45,436 bases of DNA from positions 1 to 45,436 of the forward strand of contig CAIXBR010000034.1 in the NCBI GenBank assembly GCA_903917735.1. Reading direction: 5' to 3'. Below, piece after piece: positions 17,019 through 25,907 of the stretch (positions are counted from its first letter, which is position 1; each line of letters begins with the position of its first letter). The notes under the pieces are model-generated. The model saw only the letters and a list, made by a program, of their open reading frames with translations. It made no database searches and had not been told where the DNA came from. Origin of the DNA: an uncultured Elusimicrobia bacterium (GTDB lineage Bacteria; Elusimicrobiota; Elusimicrobia; Elusimicrobiales; UBA9959). A program made the position numbers and the translations under genes.

Positions 17019-19667
17019 CTATTTCTCTACGGCAAGTTTGAGCCGTTTGGTCTTTTGCGCCTGATCCTTTACCAGCGCGATATAAATCCCGCTGGCGACC
17101 ATTTTACCGGCGTCGTTCCTACCGTCCCATACCGCCGTGCCTGAAAGCGGCACGTCGATCTTGCGTATGAGCTGACCCAGGATATTGAATATCGACACCC
17201 GCGAACCCGCCGCAAGGTTTACGATACTCATCCCTTGCGTCTGGGTAACCGGGTCGAAGGGGATGGGATATGCGATGACCGCAACCGACGCCACTGCCGC
17301 CGGGGCGGTATACTGCGCCAGTGCGAAGCGGGAAAGATGGGTGGTTGTAGCTACCACCCTGTTGTTATCCGGATCGGGGATGGAGTTGAGCGGGATCCAG
17401 ACGCCGGCTGTATCGTCATAGCGGGCTATGATGAGTTTTAATTCATCCAGGCCGGTAACATCGCTGTTGTTATAGTTGAACGTCAGCGTGACAGCCTTTG
17501 AAGGCTGGAGATTTTTGCCGGCGACTACTTCTATCCCTACCCCGGTCGGCAGCAGCGCGGCGGTGCCGGTGGCCGGCGGAGTAAACGGCAAAAGGAGCAT
17601 ATTAATATTTTCGGGAAACGACGCCGCCGGAATATCCACTACGATGCTGCCGCCGGAAGAGGTGTTCCGCTGCATCGTGGACGGCGCGCTCTGGGAAACC
17701 GTCGTCATTTTTATGTCGGTCTTGTACAAACCAGAGTCCGTTCCCGCATAGAGAGAACCGGGAAAGAGCAGATTGATACCGGTAAACCCGTAGGCGAACA
17801 ACGTCCAGGTTTCTCCGTCGTCAATACTCATGTAGATGTCGCTGCCGGTGGAGTAGAACAGCGCTTTCTGGCCTTCCGTACTAGCGGAGATGGTGAATTT
17901 ATGAAGGTCATAAATGCCGGATGCAGAAGCTATCTTTTCCCAGGTGGTACCGCTGTCGGTGCTTCTATCCACTTCGCGCGACGAGGTGGCGTAGATGGCG
18001 CCGGCGGCAGTCGTATCGATCATAAGATCGCTGATCATATCGTTGGGAACTCCCGTCATCTGCTCCCAGGTCGCCCCGCCGTTCACTGACCGGTAGGCTC
18101 CCGTGGTACTGGCGGATTTAGAATTACAGATCGTTCCCTTGCCTACGTACATTTTCTGAGGGTCGGAAGGATCCAGCACGACATTGCTTATGACCGACCC
18201 GGGGAAAGCGAACTGCGTCCAGTGTTGTCCGCCGTCCACGCTCTTATAGAGTCCGTCGCCGGACTTGGGCGACATCACGCCTCCCCCGACACCGGCGTAC
18301 ATGATCTCGGGATCAGCGGGATCAAAAGCCAATTTAAGCACAAGACCGACACTAATATTGCCCGGGAAAGTGTACAATAAGCTCCAGTTATCCCCGTAAT
18401 CCACGCTCTTGCAGATCACCTGGTCATTACCCGACGACTGGGTCATGAATACGACGTTCGAGGTGGACGGATGTACGATAACGTCGCCCATTCCCGTCCG
18501 GATGCCGCCCAACCCGGCGAGCATCGCCCAGGTATGGCCGGTATCGGTACTGCGGTAAAGGTCGGCGCTGCTGCCGGCGTAGAAGATGTTCCTTTCAATG
18601 GGGTTTCGCCTTAGGAACCCGAACACGACGCCATTGATCCCCGTGTTGGCCGCCGTGAAGGTAGCGCTGTCCGTGCTTTTATATATGCCCCGCCCGCCGG
18701 GATCTACGCCGTAAAGAAAACCATTGGTGTCGTCGTAAACCGGGTCGGTAACATTGCCGAAAGCGCTCATTCCGACCAGTGTAAAGCTGGCCCCGCCATC
18801 AGTGCTTTTATACATCCTGCTTTCGTTCCAGGCCAACAGGGTGCCATCGTTCTTGACCGTCAGCAGGACAGCCCTGACCCCGGTAGTTCCGGGCGTTGGG
18901 CCGACCATCCATGTAGCTCCTGTATCCGTGCTTCTAAACACCTTCAAGCTCCCGGCGTCATAATATCGTCCGCCGGCATAGAGTATATTGTGGCTTGACG
19001 GATCCACGGCGAAAGAATATATGGGACGTTCAGCGGCGGAAGAATCTAACTCATTTTGCAGACAAGTCCATGTAGCTCCCGCATCCGTGCTCCGGTAAAT
19101 AGCGCCGTCTGCATCATAATTTTTGTTCGCCGTAACAATAATGGTGCTGGAAGAAACAACTACTAGACGCGAAGGAGTAAAATCAGCGTCGAGAGAATAG
19201 ATCACGTTCCATGTGGTTCCGCCATCCGCGCTCTTGTATATCTTTCGCGGGCTGCTTTGCAGATCGCCGGCATATACGATATTTTCGTTCAAAGGATCGC
19301 AGGCGATCTCATCGAATCTCTTCGGGAGCGGCATTTCAGACCAGGTATCTCCGGCATCTCCGCTTTTGTACAGGAGTTCACGGGCGGTGGTGACATAGGC
19401 GATATCCGGGTTTGACGGTGCGAAGACGATGTCGGTTATCAAATAATTGATAACGCCTTCGTTTTTCCAGGTCTTGGCGCTGTCGGTGCTTTTATAGATA
19501 GTGTTGATCCCAGCAAGCAGGACATTATGGCTTGAAGGCTGCATAGCGAACGCCCCTATCTGGCCGCCGTAAATATTGGCGCTTTCCCAAGTATCCGGAC
19601 CCGCCCCCGAGCAAAACGTTTTTGAGATCACCAGCAGCGAAAAGAACACGATACATTTCCTTGTCAT
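17019..19667 (-). CDS. Large secreted BNR/sortilin-type beta-propeller with FlgD-like C-terminal domain
   Basis: The protein has 882 aa from ATG 19667. GGAGG five bases upstream supports this start over the TTG at 19679. A signal peptide (MTRKCIVFFSLLVISKTFCS) is followed by at least twelve repeats of the YKSTDxGxTW type (e.g. IYKSTDSAKTWKN, IYRSTDAGATWTC), the Asp-box blades of VPS10/sialidase-like propellers. Residues ~660-790 form a beta domain. The last ~85 residues (YPIPFDPVTQ, SRVSIFNILGQLI, WDGRNDAGKMVASGIY) are a FlgD-like Ig or type-A sorting-like domain. It is probably a surface or extracellular protein. Its ligand or enzyme activity is unknown. The operon partner is the PorV-like gene. 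Confidence 0.88.
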   Translation of the reverse strand: MTRKCIVFFSLLVISKTFCSGAGPDTWESANIYGGQIGAFAMQPSSHNVLLAGINTIYKSTDSAKTWKNEGVINYLITDIVFAPSNPDIAYVTTARELLYKSGDAGDTWSEMPLPKRFDEIACDPLNENIVYAGDLQSSPRKIYKSADGGTTWNVIYSLDADFTPSRLVVVSSSTIIVTANKNYDADGAIYRSTDAGATWTCLQNELDSSAAERPIYSFAVDPSSHNILYAGGRYYDAGSLKVFRSTDTGATWMVGPTPGTTGVRAVLLTVKNDGTLLAWNESRMYKSTDGGASFTLVGMSAFGNVTDPVYDDTNGFLYGVDPGGRGIYKSTDSATFTAANTGINGVVFGFLRRNPIERNIFYAGSSADLYRSTDTGHTWAMLAGLGGIRTGMGDVIVHPSTSNVVFMTQSSGNDQVICKSVDYGDNWSLLYTFPGNISVGLVLKLAFDPADPEIMYAGVGGGVMSPKSGDGLYKSVDGGQHWTQFAFPGSVISNVVLDPSDPQKMYVGKGTICNSKSASTTGAYRSVNGGATWEQMTGVPNDMISDLMIDTTAAGAIYATSSREVDRSTDSGTTWEKIASASGIYDLHKFTISASTEGQKALFYSTGSDIYMSIDDGETWTLFAYGFTGINLLFPGSLYAGTDSGLYKTDIKMTTVSQSAPSTMQRNTSSGGSIVVDIPAASFPENINMLLLPFTPPATGTAALLPTGVGIEVVAGKNLQPSKAVTLTFNYNNSDVTGLDELKLIIARYDDTAGVWIPLNSIPDPDNNRVVATTTHLSRFALAQYTAPAAVASVAVIAYPIPFDPVTQTQGMSIVNLAAGSRVSIFNILGQLIRKIDVPLSGTAVWDGRNDAGKMVASGIYIALVKDQAQKTKRLKLAVEK

Positions 19668-19734
19668 TGTTGCCTCCAACTATCTTAGAGCCGTCAATAA
19701 GTACCCCGGAGAACCGTCCCGCTTCCTTACGTCT

Positions 19735-19900
19735 GAAATTTGCCGAAAACTTCCCTTACAATTATAATAACAAAACGCTGGGCTTTTCTTTGAAATTTTG
19801 CAGAGCCCCCCCCGCGCCCGGAGGTGGCCGGGCGTGTTGGGCGGGTCAGTCTTCAGCCGGGGCGGGTTGTGTATCCCATAAGTCCACCCGCGGGTCCGGC
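19735..19900 (+). mobile_element. IS91-like element end, copy 2 (attached to transposase remnant)
   Basis: This is the best reference copy of the repeat family. It contains CTGAAATTTGCCG, the promoter TTGCCG-N17-TATAAT (19740-19768), then GGGCTTTTCTTTGAAATTTTGC. A C-run is followed by the hairpin CGCCCGG-AGGTGG-CCGGGCG (19815-19834) and GTCAG...CAGCCGGGGCGGGTT. It lies directly beyond the 3' end of an IS91-type transposase fragment on the minus strand. Subterminal hairpins are typical of IS91-family rolling-circle ends. Confidence 0.65.
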
Positions 19901-19984
19901 TGGCAGTCTTCGCCTGGCGGGCCGCAGGTTTGCGGCGCTTTTGCGGCAGGTTTGAACTTCGGGAAATCAGCCGCCAGGCCAAGT

Positions 19985-20121
19985 GGGTTAAAAGCCGCAC
20001 AAGTTCCTTGTCATTGTGGATAACAGCCACCGGTTTCATTTCAAGCTTGCATTTGGGGCATATAAGCGGGAATACTTCAAAGACCCGCGCCAAGCAGGCC
20101 GCCCAGGAGTTGGGCGCGGCA
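19985..20121 (-). pseudogene. IS91-family transposase C-terminal remnant
   Basis: The minus-strand frame reads SWAACLARVFEVFPLICPKC, KLEMKPVAVIHNDKELV and RLLTHLAW. This matches the conserved end of IS91-type Y2 transposases: 'W..LL.RVFE.....CP.C...M..IA.I.....I..IL.HL'. The catalytic Tyr/His region is missing. Beyond about 20121 the frame belongs to a beheaded outer-membrane protein on the other strand. Downstream, the open frame continues through the element end without further homology that I can see. Confidence 0.75.
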
Positions 20122-20393
20122 AGATCGGTGAATCCATGGATTTTGGCACCAAGAAGGGCAATATATACGGCATTATCGGTAGTGCCACCCATAGAGCCAG
20201 CAGCCCCGGATACAAGACTATAACCAAGGTGGGTTATAATCTAGGCGCCGGCGCCCAGGTGGAAATAGCTCCCCAGTGGCTGGCGGGGCTTGAAATCCTG
20301 TATTACGCACTCCATATGACGGATCAAGACACCGGAAAAAATCTTAACTTAACCAGCATCGCTCCCACGCTTACCGTGGGCTATTCGTTCTAA
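20119..20393 (+). pseudogene. C-terminal fragment of an outer-membrane beta-barrel protein
   Basis: About 88 codons remain, reading GESMDFGTKKGNIYGIIGSA, then KVGYNLGAGAQVEIAPQWLAG and the end LTVGYSF. Alternating strands and a terminal Phe are those of the last strands of a beta-barrel. There is no signal peptide. The frame runs backward into the IS91 remnant, so the 5' part was removed by that insertion or a later deletion. An ATG at 20016 in the same frame lies inside the transposase remnant and is not a natural start. Confidence 0.7.
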
Positions 20394-20491
20394 TACTACG
20401 CAATGCGGTTTGCGCACCCATCCCTTTACCGGGGCGGGCGCGTTTTATTTGCCACGCCTGAATTTTTGCACCATAAAGGGAAAGGGCAGCG

Positions 20492-20656
20492 GCGGATTAC
20501 AGCAAAGCCATTGCGCTTAATCTTAAATATGTCCGGGCGTACCGCAACCGCGCGGATGCTTATTATTTATTTAAGAAGGACTACGCTGGAAATGAGGTCA
20601 GTTGCCTGGATGCGAATCAAGGCCTGGCCCAAATTTTCCCGGTTTATGTGATATAA
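20492..20656 (+). pseudogene. TPR protein fragment
   Basis: The frame ADYSKAIALNLKYVRAYRNR, ADAYYLFKKDY, then AGNEVSCLDANQGLAQIFPV ends at TAA 20656. The first ~35 residues fit one TPR unit (A..Y..A...N......R...Y). No start codon or ribosome site precedes it. It is debris of a larger gene lying between the beheaded outer-membrane gene and the SUMF1 gene. Confidence 0.55.
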
Positions 20657-20657
20657 T
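20649..20657 (+). promoter_or_regulatory. Extended -10 promoter TGATATAAT before the SUMF1-fold gene
   Basis: TG-A-TATAAT lies 47 bp before the ATG at 20704, within the end of the TPR fragment. It is identical to the element before the carbonic anhydrase gene. Confidence 0.55.
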
Positions 20658-20703
20658 TTAAGTGGTTATTCTCTAAAATATTATTGTTTTACAAGGAAAC
20701 CTG

Positions 20704-21510
20704 ATGAAGATAAAAATCGCAGTACTTGCCGCGTTCGCCGCCATCTCCATGTCTTCTTACAGTTATTCTGCCGCTCAGGTGAAAGTTATCCCCGGTGACT
20801 TGCTTGACGCCGTCGCCGGCAAGTCTTTCGACAAATTAAAGGCCGGAGCGGTAACACCCCCGATGGATACCAATACTACCGGCATGGACGTGTTTGAAGT
20901 TCCTGCAACCCGCTATCTCAAATTCGTGATGGAAACCGGAAGAACAATGCCGGCGCAGCCGACGGGGATCTGGGACCCGCCTCCCGGCTCCACGGTCACC
21001 TACAATCCTAACGGCTCGGTTAATAGTGTTGAATACGCTTACGGTACCTGGGAAGATTATTCCCGTTTCAAAAATCATAATTCCGTGGTAAACGTCAACT
21101 GGTATGACGCTAAGGCTTTTTGTGAATGGGCCGGCAAACGCCTGCCCACGGAAGCGGAATGGGAGAAGGCCGCCGCCGGAGACGATAGCAGCTGGACCCC
21201 CGGCACGCCCAACCCTAAACTATCCCAATACGCCTGGTACGATGCAGACGCGTCTGGCCGCCTTCATCTTTCAGGCATCAAAAAACCCAATCAATACGGG
21301 CTTTACGACATGATCGGCAACGTCTGGGAATGGACAGCCGATCTCTATAACGGAACTTCATATCTGGACGGCAACGACCAACCCGGCTCGCCGCGCCACA
21401 CCCTGAAGGGCGGGTCTTATAAAAGCGGGGCTGATATCGGGCCATACACCTCCGCCGGAGCCGCGCCTGGTTTCATCAGCGCGGATGTGGGGTTCCGCTG
21501 CATAAAATAA
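20704..21510 (+). CDS. Secreted SUMF1/FGE-fold protein
   Basis: The protein has 268 aa with a signal peptide ([23 protein letters not shown]). A formylglycine-generating-enzyme-like domain (PF03781) spans about 60-268: [53 protein letters not shown] and the end VGFRCIK. The cysteine pair that oxidises sulfatases in true FGE, normally after the GGS motif, is absent. It is therefore unlikely to make formylglycine. Such exported SUMF1 proteins are often ligand-binding or lipoprotein-like modules. AAGGA lies before ATG. A terminator follows at 21541. Confidence 0.88.
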   Translation: MKIKIAVLAAFAAISMSSYSYSAAQVKVIPGDLLDAVAGKSFDKLKAGAVTPPMDTNTTGMDVFEVPATRYLKFVMETGRTMPAQPTGIWDPPPGSTVTYNPNGSVNSVEYAYGTWEDYSRFKNHNSVVNVNWYDAKAFCEWAGKRLPTEAEWEKAAAGDDSSWTPGTPNPKLSQYAWYDADASGRLHLSGIKKPNQYGLYDMIGNVWEWTADLYNGTSYLDGNDQPGSPRHTLKGGSYKSGADIGPYTSAGAAPGFISADVGFRCIK

Positions 21511-21540
21511 CGGCGGGCTGGCCGCAAAAAGCAGTTCTCG

Positions 21541-21574
21541 CCGCCGGGGATACCCTCCCCGGCGGTTTATTTTG
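21541..21574 (+). terminator. Rho-independent terminator of the SUMF1-fold gene
   Basis: CCGCCGGGG pairs with CCCCGGCGG (9 bp), followed by TTTATTTT. Confidence 0.85.
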
Positions 21575-21891
21575 TGTGCCCAGCATGAAACCAGGCTTGT
21601 AGGTGATAACCCGCCTGGGCCTGCCTACGGGATTCCCGGGGTTTCCCGCCAAAAAACCCGGCGGGCCCGCTGCTGGCGCGGCATTATAACAAGCGCGTTC
21701 CGGAGAATGTGCGTGATAAATAAAATATGGGAACGCTGCTTCCTAACTTTCTAATTTGGCGGTGAGGATTCAGTCTATTATGAGAATATGGGATATAACG
21801 CCGCGACGGCTGTGCCGTAATCATTTGCTTGGCGAACACCGGGAACTGCATTGTATCTGGGTGGTATTAACGCAGGGGAAAAAAAGGTTAT

Positions 21892-22047
21892 TCAAGGCAT
21901 CCTGAAACCCTGCGTTGGCGCGGACATCTGAACCACCATGTTCGGATGGGCTTTGTACTTAGCAGCTATTTCCGCGATCGTCAGCTCGCCCTTTATCGCC
22001 TCCAGGGCTGCCTTCGCCTTTGTCGCTGCATCTATTTTATTTCGCAT
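21892..22047 (-). pseudogene. IS3-family OrfA fragment
   Basis: Fifty-one codons start with a perfect AAGGAGG site: MRNKIDAATKAKAALEAIKG, then ELTIAEIAAKYKAHPNMVVQ, then TGA after a short unrelated tail. The helix-turn-helix 'K..AALEA.KGE.TIAE.A..Y.VHPN....W' is the N-terminus of IS3-group (IS911/IS150-like) OrfA. The second half of OrfA and all of OrfB are gone. Upstream, TGGTCGGGGAAAACTGGACCA (minus strand, ~22105-22125) is a probable IS terminal repeat. The 317 bp between the terminator and this fragment hold nothing I can identify. Confidence 0.75.
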
Positions 22048-22125
22048 CTGGCCTCCTTAGTGTATTCTACATTCAAAATACACCTTAAGTCAGCCTAAAT
22101 TCTGGTCCAGTTTTCCCCGACCACC

Positions 22126-22283
22126 GCAGCCTTTCCCTGGCCGCATGTCAGATATAGCGCGGGAACGGAAATAAATTTGGAAAGCCGCGGAAAAAAAGTA
22201 GAATACATCTACATTTTCTCCCCGCGGGAGAACGGCGCATTTTTATGTATTCTAAAGGATGTGGTTTATGACTAAAACAGTTT
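22126..22283 (+). pseudogene. Remnant ORF sharing the EYIYIFSPxEN motif with 25214-25354
   Basis: The open frame has no start and begins at the edge of the IS3 remnant. It reads INLESRGKKVEYIYIFSPRE, then NGAFLCILKDVVYD and TAA, overlapping the start of the GH30 gene. The 33-bp core (22210-22242) is almost identical in DNA to 25290-25322 in the small gene before the ECF sigma factor. It is probably a duplicated and truncated copy of that small gene. The apparent TTCTCCC/GGGAGAA hairpin lies inside this coding core. Confidence 0.5.
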
Positions 22284-23719
22284 TCTTCCTGTGCCTTATT
22301 TTACTGGCGGGCTGTTCGCAGCGGCAGACCGCGTTCACCACCGACAACAAAAAAATATCGGTCTACACCACAGCGGACAAGACTGCCTACCGCCTGGCGC
22401 GGGGCGGGACTTTTGAATTCAAGCCTTTCGGCCAGCCGCTGGAGACTGAGCCCTGCATTTTTGTGGACCCGGCCAAGACCTTCCAAACCCTGGTGGGCAT
22501 AGGCGGCGCCCTTACCGACGCCGCCGCGGAGACCTTCGCCAAACTGCCGGAGAAGAAACAGAACGAGGTGCTGACCGCCTATTTCGACCCTAAGGCCGGC
22601 ATCGGTTATTCTTTGGCGCGCACGCCCATAAACAGCTCCGATTTCTCCAGCGGGAGCTACACCTATGTCGGCGAAGGCGACAGGGAACTGAAGTCTTTCA
22701 GCGTGGCCCACGACCTAAAATACCGCATCCCGTTCATCAGGCGCGCGATCGTCGCTGCCGGCGGCGGGATAACTATGTTCGTCAGCCCCTGGAGCCCGCC
22801 GGCCTGGATGAAGGACAACAACGACATGCTGCACGGCGGCAAGCTAAAAAAAGAATTCTACCAGGCCTGGGCCGACTATTACGTGAAGTTCATAAAGGCC
22901 TACGAGAAGGAAGGCGTGCCGGTCTGGGGCCTGACGGTGCAGAACGAGCCGATGGCCTCGCAAAAATGGGAGTCATGCATCTACACCGCGGAGGAGGAAA
23001 GGGATTTCATCAAGAATTACCTCGGCCCCACCCTGAACAAGGAAGGCCTGGCCTCCAAAAAACTCATTGGCTGGGACCACAACCGGGACATGCTGTTCCA
23101 CCGGGCCGACACCCTGCTGGGCGACCCACAAGCCGCGAAGTACCTCTGGGGAATAGGCTTCCACTGGTACGAAAAATGGCACGGCGACTCTATCTTCGAG
23201 AACGTGAAGCGTGTGCAGGAAGCCTACCCGCATGCCAACCTGATGCTTACTGAGGCCTGCAACTACCCGTTCAGCTGGAAGACCATGAACGACTGGAACT
23301 GGGGCGAGCTGTACGGCAAGTCCATGATAAACGACTTCAACAACGGGGCCGCGGCCTGGACCGATTGGAACATCCTGCTGGACGAGACCGGCGGGCCCAA
23401 CCACGTTAGTAACTTCTGCTTCGCCCCGCTGCACGGCGACACGCGCAACGGCACACTGCACTATATGAATTCCTATTATTACATCGGACACTTCTCCAAG
23501 TTCATCAGGCCCGGGGCCAGACGGGTGTCCAGCTCGTCCTCGCGCGCGCAGTTGCTGACCACGGCTTTCCTTAATACGGACGGTAGCCTGGCGGTGGTGG
23601 TGATGAACCAGAGCGGGCAGAAGATACCTTACCGGCTGTGGATAGCCGGAAAAGCCGTGGAACTGGACGGCCTGCCGCACTCCATCTCGACCTTGGTCTC
23701 GACCTTGGTGGTGAACTGA
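22268..23719 (+). CDS. GH30 family glycosidase lipoprotein (glucosylceramidase-like)
   Basis: The protein has 483 aa. The ATG at 22268 has AAAGGA eight bases upstream, better than the ATG at 22259. A lipoprotein signal, CLILLAGCSQ, is present. The TIM barrel with side beta-domain of glycoside hydrolase family 30 is clear: VGIGGALTDAAAETF, FVSPWSPPAWMKDN, WGLTVQNEPMA with the acid/base Glu, and NLMLTEACN with the nucleophile Glu. The C-terminal beta sheet ends the protein. GH30 enzymes cut beta-glucosyl or beta-1,6-glucan bonds. Location is probably periplasmic or surface. The next gene is a sugar transporter, so liberated sugar is probably taken up by it. Confidence 0.92.
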   Translation: MTKTVFFLCLILLAGCSQRQTAFTTDNKKISVYTTADKTAYRLARGGTFEFKPFGQPLETEPCIFVDPAKTFQTLVGIGGALTDAAAETFAKLPEKKQNEVLTAYFDPKAGIGYSLARTPINSSDFSSGSYTYVGEGDRELKSFSVAHDLKYRIPFIRRAIVAAGGGITMFVSPWSPPAWMKDNNDMLHGGKLKKEFYQAWADYYVKFIKAYEKEGVPVWGLTVQNEPMASQKWESCIYTAEEERDFIKNYLGPTLNKEGLASKKLIGWDHNRDMLFHRADTLLGDPQAAKYLWGIGFHWYEKWHGDSIFENVKRVQEAYPHANLMLTEACNYPFSWKTMNDWNWGELYGKSMINDFNNGAAAWTDWNILLDETGGPNHVSNFCFAPLHGDTRNGTLHYMNSYYYIGHFSKFIRPGARRVSSSSSRAQLLTTAFLNTDGSLAVVVMNQSGQKIPYRLWIAGKAVELDGLPHSISTLVSTLVVN

Positions 23720-23783
23720 ACGGCTTTTTTGTATCATTAATCCATAGACATCCGGCGGGGCCGGAAACAACGGGGAGATAAAA

Positions 23784-25094
23784 ATGGCATCAATTCCAGT
23801 TTCGACGACTGCAAAAACGGCGGCGGGCCCGGAGGCCGATTACTCTTTCGCGCTCTCGGCGCTAACTTCGCTCTTCTTCATGTGGGGCTTCATCACCTGC
23901 CTTAACGATATCCTTATCCCGCATTTAAAGGCCGTTTTCACGCTGAACTACGCGCAGTCGATGCTGATACAGTTCTGCTTCTTCGCCGCTTACTTCATAA
24001 TGTCGCTGCCCGCAGGCTCGATAATCGAGAAGATCGGTTATAAGAAAGGCATCTGCACCGGGCTGGTGATAGCCGGCCTGGGCTGCCTGCTGTTCTACCC
24101 CGCCGCCGGGATGCGCTCCTACCCGCTCTTCCTGTCGGCCTTCTTCGTGCTGGCCTCGGGCATAACCCTGTTGCAGGTGGCCGCCAACCCGTACGTTACC
24201 ATCCTGGGCAGCCCGGTTACGGCGTCCAGCCGCCTAAACCTGACCCAGGCGTTCAATTCCCTCGGCACTACCATAGCGCCTTATCTCGGCTCCATCTTCA
24301 TCCTGAGCGTGGCCGTTAAATCCGCGGGCGATATCGCCGCGCTGCCGCCCGAGGGGCTGACCGCCTACCAGATCGCCGAAGCCGGCTCCGTGCAGATGCC
24401 CTACCTGGGGCTGGCCGCGGTGCTGTTCCTGATAGCCGCGGCTTTCGCCATCATCAAACTGCCGCAGATAGAGGCCGGCACTACCGACCCCGAATCCGGC
24501 AAAGAAGAATTCGACCCGGGCGGCGCCTGGGGCTACAGGCATTTGAAACTTGGCGCGCTGGGAATATTCCTTTACGTTGGCGCGGAAGTGGCCATCGGCA
24601 GTTTCCTGGTGAATTACCTGGGCCAGTCCTATATAGGCGGCCTGCCCGAGGCTGTGGCGGCCAAGTACGTTTCCTTCTACTGGGGCGGCGCCATGGTGGG
24701 CCGGTTCCTCGGCTCGGGGATACAGCGCAAGGTCAACCCTGGCAAACTGCTGGCCTTCAACGGTTTCGCCACCGTAGTGCTGCTGGCCGTTACCATGCTT
24801 ACCAACGGCGGCGTGGCCATGTGGTCCATCCTGCTGATAGGCCTGTTCAACTCCATCATGTTCCCGACCATCTTCTCTCTGGGCATTGCCGGCCTCGGAC
24901 ACCACACGGGCAAAGGCTCCGGCATACTGTGTATGGCCATAGTTGGCGGCGCGCTGATACCGGTGCTGCAGGGCGTTATTGCCGACGCTATAGGCATACA
25001 CCACGCCTTCATCCTGCCGTTGCTCTGCTATCTTTACATCGCCTATTACGGCTTGTCCGGCCATAAGCCGCGCCTGGCCGGGAACGGGAACTGA
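23784..25094 (+). CDS. FucP/GluP-type sugar:H+ symporter (MFS)
   Basis: The protein has 436 aa with twelve membrane helices. The FucP signature is present: [20 protein letters not shown], then [20 protein letters not shown]. Further signatures are [14 protein letters not shown] (MFS A-motif) and [14 protein letters not shown], typical of fucose and glucose/galactose permeases. Substrate is probably a hexose. It lies 64 bp after the GH30 gene on the same strand with GGGGAGA before ATG. The pair forms a hydrolyse-and-import unit. Confidence 0.92.
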   Translation: MASIPVSTTAKTAAGPEADYSFALSALTSLFFMWGFITCLNDILIPHLKAVFTLNYAQSMLIQFCFFAAYFIMSLPAGSIIEKIGYKKGICTGLVIAGLGCLLFYPAAGMRSYPLFLSAFFVLASGITLLQVAANPYVTILGSPVTASSRLNLTQAFNSLGTTIAPYLGSIFILSVAVKSAGDIAALPPEGLTAYQIAEAGSVQMPYLGLAAVLFLIAAAFAIIKLPQIEAGTTDPESGKEEFDPGGAWGYRHLKLGALGIFLYVGAEVAIGSFLVNYLGQSYIGGLPEAVAAKYVSFYWGGAMVGRFLGSGIQRKVNPGKLLAFNGFATVVLLAVTMLTNGGVAMWSILLIGLFNSIMFPTIFSLGIAGLGHHTGKGSGILCMAIVGGALIPVLQGVIADAIGIHHAFILPLLCYLYIAYYGLSGHKPRLAGNGN

Positions 25095-25150
25095 CCTCCG
25101 CCCAACGCGGGCGCTGCGCTATCTTAACCAAGCACCCTGACCCCCCGGAA

Positions 25151-25187
25151 TGAAACATTTCCGGGTGGTCAGTGTCATATCTAGTGA
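25151..25187 (+). promoter_or_regulatory. ECF-type promoter, copy A
   Basis: TGAAACATTT (25151-25160), 11 bases, then GTGTCATAT (25172-25180) and AGTGA. The same blocks with identical spacing occur at 25908-25944 before the DUF4097 gene. A GAAAC -35 with a GTC -10 about 17 bp apart is a typical ECF sigma promoter shape. It drives the small ORF and the sigma factor itself. Confidence 0.75.
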
Positions 25188-25213
25188 AAGGCCGGGACAA
25201 AGAGGAAAAAGAT

Positions 25214-25354
25214 ATGACAAATAAAACTTTAGAAGCCGGGCAGACGCTGCCCCAGGGTAAAGATGCGGCGGGCCGCGAGAAAGAGATAGAATACATATAC
25301 ATTTTCTCCCCGCAGGAGAACAAACCAGGGTTTTACGCGCTTTGCTTAGGGTGA
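25214..25354 (+). CDS. Small 46-aa protein of unknown function in the ECF sigma operon
   Basis: The ORF starts at ATG 25214 with GAGGAAAAAG upstream and ends nine bases before the sigma factor start. The protein begins MTNKTLEAGQTLPQGKDAAG and ends with EIEYIYIFSPQENKPGFYAL before a Cys-Leu-Gly tail. It is too short for a zinc anti-sigma and has no clear membrane helix. The EYIYIFSPxEN core recurs in a truncated copy at 22126-22283. Expression from the ECF promoter suggests a role in the same response, possibly regulation of the sigma factor. I recognise no family. Confidence 0.6.
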   Translation: MTNKTLEAGQTLPQGKDAAGREKEIEYIYIFSPQENKPGFYALCLG

Positions 25355-25363
25355 CCGGTCCGC

Positions 25364-25900
25364 ATGGAAAATGAAGAGAGTCTGCTGAAAAGAATAGCCG
25401 CCGGAGAAAAAGAATTCTTCGGCGAGCTTGTGCTCAAGCACCAAGACTTCATTTTCAACGTGGTCAGCAAGTACGTCAGGTTCGAGGAAGAGGCGCGCGA
25501 CATTACCCAGGACGTTTTCCTGAAGGCCTACGAGAACATAGAGAAATTCCGCGGAGAGTCCAAGTTCTCCTCCTGGCTTTACCGGATAGCCTACAATCTC
25601 AGCATGAACTGGTCCGAAAGGGTGCAAGGGCGCGAAACCCAGCTGGACGACGCTTTCGCCGAGACCATCCCGGCGCCGCCTGACCTGGCCGACGAGATCT
25701 ATGAGCGGGAAACGATACTAGCCAGGATAACGGAAATACTGGAAGAGATCCCCCTTAAGTACAAGGTAGTGATAAAGCTCTACTATTTCGAGGACAAGTC
25801 CTACCAGGAAATAGCCGACACACTGAATATCCCCATCAACACGGTAAAGATACAGCTTCTCCGGGCCAAGGAGCATATTAGGAAGAAACTGGATACCTGA
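25364..25900 (+). CDS. ECF sigma factor (RpoE-like)
   Basis: The protein has 178 aa. Region sigma2 (~20-90) contains ARDITQDVFLKAYENIEKF and FSSWLYRIAYNL. Region sigma4 (~120-175) has LEEIPLKYKVVIKLYYFED, SYQEIADTLNIPINTVKIQL and LRAKEHIRKKL. It directs RNA polymerase to stress or envelope promoters. No classical anti-sigma lies downstream. Instead a 46-aa ORF precedes it, and a two-helix DUF4097 membrane protein follows from its own ECF promoter. The probable ribosome site is TAGGGTGA. Autoregulation is inferred from the identical promoter motifs upstream of both units. Confidence 0.92.
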   Translation: MENEESLLKRIAAGEKEFFGELVLKHQDFIFNVVSKYVRFEEEARDITQDVFLKAYENIEKFRGESKFSSWLYRIAYNLSMNWSERVQGRETQLDDAFAETIPAPPDLADEIYERETILARITEILEEIPLKYKVVIKLYYFEDKSYQEIADTLNIPINTVKIQLLRAKEHIRKKLDT

Positions 25901-25907
25901 AGATTAG

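Noticed and set aside
20704..21510. Formylglycine-generating enzyme for sulfatases
   Set aside because: The fold is SUMF1, but the catalytic cysteine pair is absent and no sulfatase gene is in the window.
22210..22242. Regulatory hairpin TTCTCCC-CGC-GGGAGAA before the GH30 gene
   Set aside because: The stem lies inside a reading frame shared with 25290-25322, and the second copy has a shorter stem, so coding similarity is the simpler explanation.
24234..25064. 276-codon minus-strand frame opposite the sugar transporter
   Set aside because: Gln/Gly/His-rich shadow of a membrane protein gene with strong family match on the plus strand.
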